Source: Thermodesulfovibrionia bacterium (GTDB lineage: Bacteria > Nitrospirota > Thermodesulfovibrionia > UBA6902). Taken from it: 64,000 bases of DNA. Below are positions 1 through 8,177 of this stretch, piece after piece. The notes beneath the pieces were generated by a model. That model was not told the origin of the DNA, did no database searches, and saw only the letters and a list, made by a program, of their open reading frames with translations. Position numbers and translations under genes: made by a program. Numbering within the stretch: position 1 is the stretch's first letter; each line of letters begins with the position of its first letter. The stretch is from NCBI GenBank assembly GCA_020053105.1, contig JAGVNU010000028.1, forward strand, positions 1-64,000. The letters run 5' to 3'.

Positions 1-162
1 CGTTATCCGGGACGAATTGTCAGGTTGTTTACAAAGGACCCTTCCCAAACAATTCTGTTTCCATCCAGCACTTGAAAATAAATTGGGGGAACTTCACAGA
101 ATAAATATCTTGACAAAGCAGTCCCCATTTATTAAATTTATAGCTCACGGTAACCGTTTGCC

Positions 163-1425
163 ATGCAAAGAATATCATCAGGCGTAAAAAATCTCGACTC
201 GCTTATTGACTCGCTTTATATCGGAGACAATATTGTCTGGGAAGTTGATGCCGGGACTTCCTACGATATCTTTGTGCAGAATTTCATTAAACAATCCTTT
301 CATGAATCTCAAACAATCGTCTACGTAAGCTTCAACAGTTCACCCCAAAGCGTATTGAGCAGGATAAAGGATTTTATGGTCCCTGATTATTTTATCCTGT
401 TCGATGGGTTTACCTCAGGGAAGGGAAAGAATGATGAGACCTTTCTGAAATTCTACAAAAACAAGTCGGAATTGAATATTGTCAGAATTGAGGACCCAAA
501 GAATATAGATCAGTTTACACGCAAGCTTAATCAGATTGAGGAAAGCCTTCCGCCTGGGGCGCGGTACATCTTTGACAGCCTTACAGGGATGCAGGACCTG
601 TGGGGAAATGAGGACGACACGTACAAATTTTTCACATATATGTGCCCGCGGTTGTATGACCTGGAGACCGTTGCTTACTGGATACTGGAAAAGGACGCCC
701 ACAGCCAGAAATTCAAGGCAAATCTAAGGCATATCACCCAGGTCGTATTTGAACTTTACAGCAGAAGGGAGGAAATGTATATCAAGGCCCATAAGCTTGA
801 GGGCCGTCAGGACAGAGAGGCCTTTAAACCCCATTCTTATGAAATAAAAGCTTCCGATATAACTGTCAGTTTTCCGAAGAAAGTGCCTTCCCGTGAAATC
901 GGAAGCAGAATAAAAGAGGCCAGGGTACGGCTCGGCATTAACCAGAAAGAGCTTGCGGACAAGGCGGATGTGACCCCGAGCTTCATATCACAGATCGAGA
1001 ACAACCAGATAAGCCCGTCACTCAGCTCTTTCCTCCAGATCGCAGAGGCCCTCAATATCGACCCCACTGAATTGCTCCAGCGGGACGCCAAACAGAAGGA
1101 ACTGCCGTGGCACATCACTCGTGAATCGATAAAGCAAAGGCTCATCGAGAGAGAGTCTGAATATTCCATATATTCAGTGCTGTTAAACGGAGACTCATCT
1201 GTTTATCTTACGGTCATCCATGGGGGGAAGACCGTGAAAAAACATTTTATGCATCATAAAAAGAATGAATTTATATATGTGCTCAACGGGGAAGTGTCTG
1301 TAACGGTCGAGAATAACGAGAGGCATCTGCGGACTGGAGATTCACTTTACCTGAAGAAGTCCGTTCCATCAGAATGGCGAAATATATCAAAGGGGGAAGT
1401 CGATCTGCTGATATCTTATTCCTGA
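163..1425 (+). CDS. Degenerate KaiC/RecA-like domain + XRE HTH + cupin regulator
   Basis: N-terminal KaiC-like fold (SSGVKNLDSLI..., Walker-B-like ARYIFDSLTG) but no GxxxxGK[ST]; central HTH_3 (IKEARVRLGINQKELADKADVTPSFISQIENNQISPSLSSFLQIAEAL); C-terminal cupin (HHKKNEFIYVLNGEVSVTVENNERHLRTGDSLYL). Confidence 0.85.
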   Translation: MQRISSGVKNLDSLIDSLYIGDNIVWEVDAGTSYDIFVQNFIKQSFHESQTIVYVSFNSSPQSVLSRIKDFMVPDYFILFDGFTSGKGKNDETFLKFYKNKSELNIVRIEDPKNIDQFTRKLNQIEESLPPGARYIFDSLTGMQDLWGNEDDTYKFFTYMCPRLYDLETVAYWILEKDAHSQKFKANLRHITQVVFELYSRREEMYIKAHKLEGRQDREAFKPHSYEIKASDITVSFPKKVPSREIGSRIKEARVRLGINQKELADKADVTPSFISQIENNQISPSLSSFLQIAEALNIDPTELLQRDAKQKELPWHITRESIKQRLIERESEYSIYSVLLNGDSSVYLTVIHGGKTVKKHFMHHKKNEFIYVLNGEVSVTVENNERHLRTGDSLYLKKSVPSEWRNISKGEVDLLISYS

Positions 1426-1620
1426 TTTACATGAGTTGATTTCAGGATAGTGGAGGCGTTAAGGATTTTTTTGCCCGCAGCATTAATAAATACTTAATTA
1501 TAGCAAGCGTAAATTCAAGATTACTTAATTAAAGGAGGTGAAGAGAGAATTTTCAGGGAATCATCACATTGCTTTGCACTGTTTATTATTAAATTTAATT
1601 AAGAGCAAAAGGAGAAAGAA

Positions 1621-3279
1621 ATGAATCTTCAGCAGCCAAATGCAAATGATGCAACAAGGACAACCAATCGTTCAAGGAGTGTAGCTCCCATGAGCGGACT
1701 ATGCACCCGCTGTATCGACGGATGCCGCGGGAACTGTGAAGTCTTTAAATCCACGTTCAGGGGAAGAGAAGTGATCTACCCCGGCCCGTTCGGAGAAATA
1801 ACTGCAGGCGGAGACAAGAATTATCCCGTCGACTATTCTCACATGAACATTCAGGGTTACGCACTCGGGGCCAAAGGGCTCCCCAAAGGACAGGTCGGCG
1901 ACCCCGATACAGCTACATTCCCCGGAGTTAACACTGAAACCGAATACGGCTGGACCAAAAAAGTGAAGATGAAGGTGCCGATCTTTACAGGTGCGCTCGG
2001 GTCAACCGAGATAGCCCGTAAGAACTGGGAACACTTTGCAGTTGGCGCCGCCATCTCCGGCGTCACTATCGTATGCGGTGAGAATGTATGCGGCATTGAT
2101 CCCCAGCTTGAATTAAACAACAAGCACAAGGTGACAAAGGCCCCGGACATGGACCGGAGGATCGAGACCTACCGCCGTTACCATCAAGGGTATGGCGAGA
2201 TACTTGTGCAGATGAACGTCGAGGACACCAGACTGGGCGTTGCCGAATACATCATAGAGAAGCACCAACTTGAAACTATCGAACTGAAGTGGGGGCAGGG
2301 CGCAAAGTGCATCGGCGGAGAGATCAAGGTGCACTCGCTTGAGCGGGCGGTTGAATTACAGAAGCGCGGTTATATAGTCACGCCTGATCCGTCCGATCCC
2401 ATTGTTCAGGCCGCATTCAAAGACAAGGCCATCAGGGAGTTCGAGCGCCACAGCCGGCTCGGGTTTATTGATGAGAAAGGCTTTTACGCAGAGGTAAACA
2501 GGCTGAGAAAACTCGGCTTCAAACGCGTGACTTTAAAGACCGGCGCATACGGCCTGCGTGAACTGGCAATGGCGATCAAATGGAGTTCAAGGGCCAAGAT
2601 CGACCTCCTGACCATTGACGGCGCTCCCGGCGGCACAGGCATGAGCCCGTGGCGTATGATGGAAGAATGGGGCATGCCGTCACTGTACCTGCACGCAGCG
2701 GCATACGAGTTCTGCAAGATACTTGAGAAGCAGGGCGAACGTGTCCCGGACATTGCTTTTGCCGGCGGATTTAGCAGTGAGGACGGTGTATTTAAGGCGC
2801 TGGCGCTCGGCGCGCCGTTTACAAAGGCCGTTTGTATGGGACGTGCATTGATGATCCCGGGAATGGTCGGGAAGAACATCGCCAAGTGGATAAAGGCAAA
2901 TGACCTTCCGAAGACTGTAAGCGAGTATGGCACTACGGTTGAAGAGATATTCGTAAATTATGAGGACGTGAAGAGCATCGTAGGCAGCCAGGAGATCAAG
3001 AACATCCCTCTGGGCGCTATCGGCATTTACAGTTACTCACAGAGGATCAGGGTCGGTCTTCAGCAGTTGATGGCCGGGGCCCGCTGCTTTAACACCGAAT
3101 CTATCACGAGGGACGAGCTGATGTCGCTGACAGAGGAGTGCGCAAAGGTCACTGGCATTCCTTACCTGATGGACGCTTACAGGAAAGAGGCCATGAAGAT
3201 CCTGAAGTCCTCGCAGAAAGCCATGGCCAAGAGGACGAATAACAAACCGCACGATAATTATGTCAGGGCGCGTGTTTAA
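1621..3279 (+). CDS. FMN-binding glutamate synthase family protein (GltB central-domain type)
   Basis: Cys-rich N-terminus CTRCIDGCRGNC, FMN-barrel motifs LTIDGAPGGTGMSPW and IAFAGGFSSEDGVFKALALGAPF; RBS aaaaggagaaagaaATG. Confidence 0.88.
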   Translation: MNLQQPNANDATRTTNRSRSVAPMSGLCTRCIDGCRGNCEVFKSTFRGREVIYPGPFGEITAGGDKNYPVDYSHMNIQGYALGAKGLPKGQVGDPDTATFPGVNTETEYGWTKKVKMKVPIFTGALGSTEIARKNWEHFAVGAAISGVTIVCGENVCGIDPQLELNNKHKVTKAPDMDRRIETYRRYHQGYGEILVQMNVEDTRLGVAEYIIEKHQLETIELKWGQGAKCIGGEIKVHSLERAVELQKRGYIVTPDPSDPIVQAAFKDKAIREFERHSRLGFIDEKGFYAEVNRLRKLGFKRVTLKTGAYGLRELAMAIKWSSRAKIDLLTIDGAPGGTGMSPWRMMEEWGMPSLYLHAAAYEFCKILEKQGERVPDIAFAGGFSSEDGVFKALALGAPFTKAVCMGRALMIPGMVGKNIAKWIKANDLPKTVSEYGTTVEEIFVNYEDVKSIVGSQEIKNIPLGAIGIYSYSQRIRVGLQQLMAGARCFNTESITRDELMSLTEECAKVTGIPYLMDAYRKEAMKILKSSQKAMAKRTNNKPHDNYVRARV

Positions 3280-3333
3280 ACAGCTGGTCGTCGGCCCGTA
3301 TCGTTCAGCAAGGTTTTTCTGACAATGTGTTTT

Positions 3334-3363
3334 GCAGGGGTGGACGGCTGTCCGCCCCTGTAA
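3334..3363. repeat. Palindromic intergenic repeat gcaggggtggacggctgtccgcccctgt
   Basis: Inverted repeat CAGGGGTGGAC/GTCCGCCCCTG between CDSs; resembles elements at 39668 and 42714. Confidence 0.7.
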
Positions 3364-3397
3364 ATGGGCAGAGGGAATTTTTATAACGGAGTCTGCA

Positions 3398-4360
3398 ATG
3401 AATAATACGATGTTTTCGATTCTCAAGATACTGGATAAACACACGGACATAGTGGGCTCAAAGGGGATATCGAACCAGTTGAAGATGCATGGGGTAGACC
3501 TTACCGAAAGGACGGTCCGCTACCACCTGAAGATCCTCGATGAAAGGGGACTTACGGAGGTGTTCGGCAAGGAAGGCAGGAGGATCACCGGCAAAGGCAG
3601 GAACGAGATACAGCACTCTCATGTGTCACAGAAACTCGGATTTGTGATAAGCAAGATCGAATCTCTTTCATATCTGACTACCATCAATCTTGAGACATTA
3701 AAAGGGGAGGTCATTCTTAACATATCTTTTTTCCCGGAGGGAGAACGGAAAAACGTGATGAGGCTGCTGAAGCCGGTCTTTTCGTCCCCCTATGTGATGA
3801 GCGACAGGATAATATTCGCGCGGGGAAGCGGAAGGATCGGAGATGTCACAATCCCGCCGGGGAGGATCGGTATCGGGACGGTGTGCAGCGTTACGATTAA
3901 CGGAATATTTCTGAAGGCCGGCATTCCGGTCACGTCAAGGTTCGGAGGTGTTGTAGAGATAATCAACGGGAAGCCGGTGAGATTCGTGTCGCTGATCAGT
4001 TACGAGGGTTCTTCGCTTGATCCTCTCGAAATATTCATCAAGAGCAAGATGACCGATGTCTCGGGACTGATCAACGGGAACTCAGGGAGGATACTCGCGA
4101 GCTTCAGGGAGATACCGGTAGTTTGCATTGACGCGGCCAGAAAGCTTACTGAAGCAATGGCGGCGCGGGGCATAAAGGGAGTGATTCTGATAGGAGAACC
4201 TAACAGGGCGCTGCTGGAGATACCTGTTGGAATAGATAAGGTGGGAATGGTGATTGTAGGCGGACTGAATCCGATTGCCGCAATAGAAGAAAGTGGTATA
4301 TCCACGGAAAACAGCGCGATGTCGACACTTTATGAGTATTCAAAATTAACGTCATTTTAG
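3398..4360 (+). CDS. NrpR-like transcriptional regulator (wHTH + NrpR/DUF128 regulatory domain)
   Basis: wHTH (SNQLKMHGVDLTERTVRYHLKILDERGLTE) followed by NrpR domain (IPPGRIGIGTVCSVTINGIFLKAGIPVTSRFGGVVEI...KVGMVIVGGLNPIAAIEESGI). Start moved from 3332 to ATG 3398, preceded by ggag. Confidence 0.85.
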   Translation: MNNTMFSILKILDKHTDIVGSKGISNQLKMHGVDLTERTVRYHLKILDERGLTEVFGKEGRRITGKGRNEIQHSHVSQKLGFVISKIESLSYLTTINLETLKGEVILNISFFPEGERKNVMRLLKPVFSSPYVMSDRIIFARGSGRIGDVTIPPGRIGIGTVCSVTINGIFLKAGIPVTSRFGGVVEIINGKPVRFVSLISYEGSSLDPLEIFIKSKMTDVSGLINGNSGRILASFREIPVVCIDAARKLTEAMAARGIKGVILIGEPNRALLEIPVGIDKVGMVIVGGLNPIAAIEESGISTENSAMSTLYEYSKLTSF

Positions 4361-4381
4361 CTGTATGTATTAGAGTGTCCC

Positions 4382-4723
4382 ATGAAAAAGATAGATGCGG
4401 TCATTACGCCTTTCAAGCTCGACGCGGTAAGGGATGTCCTCTGCGGCCTGGGCCTCCAGGGCATGACTATTATAGAAATTAAAGTCCCAGGTCAGCAGGA
4501 CAGGGGTGTGGGGATATCGAAAAGACCGGCCCATTCAATAGAGTTTATCCCAAAGTTAAAAATCGAAATCATCGTTCCGGACAGCGTCGTGGATAAAGCG
4601 GTGGAGATGATAAACAAAAGCGTTAATATGCACAGTGACAAGAATGACTTCATATTCGTCAGTCATATTGAAGAAGCGGTAAGAATAAGGACAGCCCAAA
4701 AAGGGGAGGACGCGATAACGTGA
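4382..4723 (+). CDS. Divergent P-II nitrogen regulatory protein
   Basis: MKKIDAVITPFKLDAVRDVLCGLGLQGMTIIEIK... and VRIRTAQKGEDAI are P-II hallmarks; T-loop and B-loop divergent. Confidence 0.9.
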   Translation: MKKIDAVITPFKLDAVRDVLCGLGLQGMTIIEIKVPGQQDRGVGISKRPAHSIEFIPKLKIEIIVPDSVVDKAVEMINKSVNMHSDKNDFIFVSHIEEAVRIRTAQKGEDAIT

Positions 4724-4802
4724 TAAGAAGCAGACTGTTTCCCGTGTGAGCGGATTTATGGTTTAGAACTTTATAACTGCTGAAGAACGAAGCAAAAAGG
4801 AG

Positions 4803-7800
4803 ATGAATATGCCCAGACGTGACGATATTAAGAAGGTTATGATCATCGGCTCAGGCCCCATTGTAATCGGCCAGGCCTGCGAGTTTGATTATTCAGGGAC
4901 CCAGGCCTGCAAGGCCCTAAGAAAACTCGGATACAAGATCGTGCTTGTGAATTCAAATCCCGCCACGATCATGACTGACCCCGGCATGGCCGATGTCACA
5001 TATATTGAACCTCTTACCCTTGATTACATGACAGAGATAATCGCAAAGGAGCGGCCTGACGCATTGCTTCCCAATCTCGGGGGCCAGACCGGATTGAACC
5101 TTTCTTCAGAGCTTGCAAAGGCAGGGGTGCTGGAAAAATATGGCGTAAAGGTCATAGGTGTAAATATCGATGCAATAGAAAGGGGAGAGGACCGTCAGGC
5201 ATTCAAGGACACCATGGACCGCCTCGGCATTGAAATGCCTAAAAGCGAGGTTGCCACAAGTGTTGAGCAGGCTGAAAGAATCGCTGATAAACTCGGGCTG
5301 CCGGTTGTAATACGTCCTGCCTATACTATGGGCGGCACCGGTGGAGGGCTGGTTTACAATATGGAAGAACTGCGGACAGTCACAAGCCGCGGGCTTGCCG
5401 TCAGTCTCGTTCATCAGGTGCTGGTAGAGGAGTCTGTTCTCGGGTGGGAAGAACTGGAACTCGAAGTTGTACGCGATGCCAAAAACCAGATGATCACGGT
5501 CTGTTTCATTGAAAATGTTGATGCAATGGGCGTACACACCGGAGACTCTTATTGCACTGCGCCGATGCTTACCATTGACACTGAGCTGCAGAAAAGGCTG
5601 CAGAAATATTCCTATTCAATCGTAGAGGCAATCGAGGTCATCGGGGGTACAAACATCCAGTTTGCGCATGATCCCGGGACCGGGCGGGTAGTCGTTATCG
5701 AGATCAATCCCCGCACCTCCCGCTCATCCGCATTGGCTTCAAAAGCTACGGGATTCCCTATCGCCCTTGTGTCCTCAATGCTGGCAGGCGGACTTACAAT
5801 GGATGAAATCCCCTACTGGCGGGACGGCACGCTTGAAAAGTATACCCCTTCAGGTGACTACGTTGTCGTTAAATTTGCAAGGTGGGCCTTTGAAAAGTTC
5901 AAGGGTGTTGAAGATAAATTAGGCACTCAGATGAAAGCCGTGGGCGAAGTCATGAGTATCGGGAAGACATATAAAGAGGCCTTTCAGAAATCCATCCGTT
6001 CACTTGAAAATGGGCGCTACGGCCTGGGCTTTGCAAAAGACTTTAATAATAAAACTCTCAGTGAACTGATGGAGATGCTTAATGAACCGTCCAGTGAACG
6101 ACAGTTCATAATGTACGAGGCGCTGCGAAAAGGGGCGGAGGTCGATGTCCTCAACAGAAAGACCCATATCAAGCCCTGGTTTATTCAGCAGATGAAGGAG
6201 CTGGTGGGGCTCGAAGAAAAACTGCTTAGGTATAAAGGCAAACTCCCGCCGGATGAACTTCTCATCCAGGCCAAAAAGGACGGGTTTGCCGATAAATATC
6301 TTTCAAAGATACTCGGTGTCCTCGAGGTGGATGTCCGCACGGAAAGGACTTCTCTTGGAGTAGTGGAGGCATGGGAGCCGGTGCCTGTAAGCGGTGTGGA
6401 AAACGCGGCTTACTATTATTCAACCTATAACGGGACTGACAAGGTTGAAGTGAGCCCGGACCGCAAGATCATGGTCCTTGGCGGCGGCCCTAACCGTATT
6501 GGGCAGGGGATTGAATTTGACTACTGCTGTGTCCATGCGGCCTTTGCGCTGCGTGACGAAGGCTATGAATCAGTTATGGTCAACTGCAACCCGGAGACGG
6601 TTTCAACCGACTATGACACTTCAGACAAACTTTACTTTGAACCTCTGACAATGGAAGATGTCCTGGCAATTTATGAGAAGGAGAAGCCTCTTGGCGTAAT
6701 CGTCCAGTTCGGTGGACAGACCCCGCTTAACATCGCATCAGAACTGGCTGCTGCGGGGGTCAAGATACTGGGCACAAGCCCTGAGACCATTGACCTTGCA
6801 GAGGACCGGGACCGTTTTCGCGGGATTATGAAAGACCTCGGAATCCCGCAGCCCAAATCAGGCATGGCGAGCAGTGTTGAAGAGGCCATTGCCGTTGCAG
6901 AGGGAATCGGCTATCCGCTTATAGTCCGGCCGTCGTATGTTCTTGGAGGGCGGGGCATGGAAGTGGTATACGATAATGATATGTTAAGGGAATATGTTTC
7001 CGCTGCAGTGGACATTTCGCCGGAGCGTCCGATCCTTATCGAGGAATTTCTGGAAAACGCGATCGAAGCTGAAGCCGATGCAATAGCAGACGGCGCCGAT
7101 GCCTTTGTCCCTTCTGTCATGGAGCACATTGAACTTGCCGGTGTCCACTCCGGAGACTCAGCGTGTGTCATCCCTCCGGTCAGCATCCCTCAGAAGCATA
7201 TTGACACAATCGAAGAGTATACAAGAAAGATAGCGATTAAATTCCACGTTGTCGGGTTGATGAACATTCAGTATGCCATTGCCGATGACACAGTATATGT
7301 CCTTGAGGCAAATCCGCGGGCAAGCCGCACAGTGCCTCTGGTGAGCAAGGTCTGCAATATAGCAATGGCGCGTCTTGCCACGCAGATAATGCTGGGTAAA
7401 AAACTCAGTGAACTCAAACTCACGCGCAAACATATACCTCATTATGGCGTCAAAGAAGCGGTATTTCCATTCAATATGTTTCCTGAAGTGGACCCGCTGC
7501 TCGGGCCTGAGATGCGTTCAACAGGAGAGGTGCTCGGCATGGCCGTCAACCCTGGATGCGCGTTTTACAAGGCACAGGAAGCCGCCAAATCGAAATTGCC
7601 CCTGGAAGGCACTGTTTTGATTTCCGTGTCCAGGCGCGACAGGGCCGGGGTGATAGAAGCCGCGCGGTGTTTTGCCGCTGCCGGATTTGCAATCAGGGCC
7701 ACAGAGGGAACATTTCAATACCTCTCTGATAACGGCGTACATTCTGAAAAAATAATGAAGCTGCATGAGGGCCGTCCTAACCTGGTGGACGCTATCAAGA

Positions 7801-8009
7801 ACGGGGAAATCCAGCTTGTAGTCAACACCCCGATAGGCAAGCGCAGCGCCATAGATGACTCATACATTAGAAAGGCAGCGATCAAATTCAATGTGCCGTA
7901 CATAACTTCGCCTGCGGCCGCAATCGCCGCTGCCAGAGGGATTGCGGCATTCCGCGAGAAGAAAAGCGTTATCAGGAGTCTGCAGGAATTTCATGAAGAT
8001 ATCGGGTGA
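4803..8009 (+). CDS. carB: Carbamoyl-phosphate synthase large subunit
   Basis: 1068 aa, duplicated ATP-grasp halves (VMIIGSGPIVIGQACEFDYSGTQACKAL; IMVLGGGPNRIGQGIEFDYCCVHAAFAL), C-terminal MGS-like domain. Confidence 0.97.
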   Translation: MNMPRRDDIKKVMIIGSGPIVIGQACEFDYSGTQACKALRKLGYKIVLVNSNPATIMTDPGMADVTYIEPLTLDYMTEIIAKERPDALLPNLGGQTGLNLSSELAKAGVLEKYGVKVIGVNIDAIERGEDRQAFKDTMDRLGIEMPKSEVATSVEQAERIADKLGLPVVIRPAYTMGGTGGGLVYNMEELRTVTSRGLAVSLVHQVLVEESVLGWEELELEVVRDAKNQMITVCFIENVDAMGVHTGDSYCTAPMLTIDTELQKRLQKYSYSIVEAIEVIGGTNIQFAHDPGTGRVVVIEINPRTSRSSALASKATGFPIALVSSMLAGGLTMDEIPYWRDGTLEKYTPSGDYVVVKFARWAFEKFKGVEDKLGTQMKAVGEVMSIGKTYKEAFQKSIRSLENGRYGLGFAKDFNNKTLSELMEMLNEPSSERQFIMYEALRKGAEVDVLNRKTHIKPWFIQQMKELVGLEEKLLRYKGKLPPDELLIQAKKDGFADKYLSKILGVLEVDVRTERTSLGVVEAWEPVPVSGVENAAYYYSTYNGTDKVEVSPDRKIMVLGGGPNRIGQGIEFDYCCVHAAFALRDEGYESVMVNCNPETVSTDYDTSDKLYFEPLTMEDVLAIYEKEKPLGVIVQFGGQTPLNIASELAAAGVKILGTSPETIDLAEDRDRFRGIMKDLGIPQPKSGMASSVEEAIAVAEGIGYPLIVRPSYVLGGRGMEVVYDNDMLREYVSAAVDISPERPILIEEFLENAIEAEADAIADGADAFVPSVMEHIELAGVHSGDSACVIPPVSIPQKHIDTIEEYTRKIAIKFHVVGLMNIQYAIADDTVYVLEANPRASRTVPLVSKVCNIAMARLATQIMLGKKLSELKLTRKHIPHYGVKEAVFPFNMFPEVDPLLGPEMRSTGEVLGMAVNPGCAFYKAQEAAKSKLPLEGTVLISVSRRDRAGVIEAARCFAAAGFAIRATEGTFQYLSDNGVHSEKIMKLHEGRPNLVDAIKNGEIQLVVNTPIGKRSAIDDSYIRKAAIKFNVPYITSPAAAIAAARGIAAFREKKSVIRSLQEFHEDIG

Positions 8010-8177
8010 CATGCCATTCATCATATTTACATAGCCTTTGATCAGGAAAGATTATTTTGCTTTTTCACATAGAAAAAGTTATATTGGATCACATCCAAAT
8101 GCAGTAACTCAGATGCGCATGTTTTATCCGCAATTCCTTCGGCTCTACGGATGTGATACGATACGTCAATACTTTTT

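Noticed and set aside
1531-1545. Strong Shine-Dalgarno-like AAAGGAGGTGAAG with no gene
   Set aside because: No plausible start codon or conserved ORF follows before the real RBS at ~1609.
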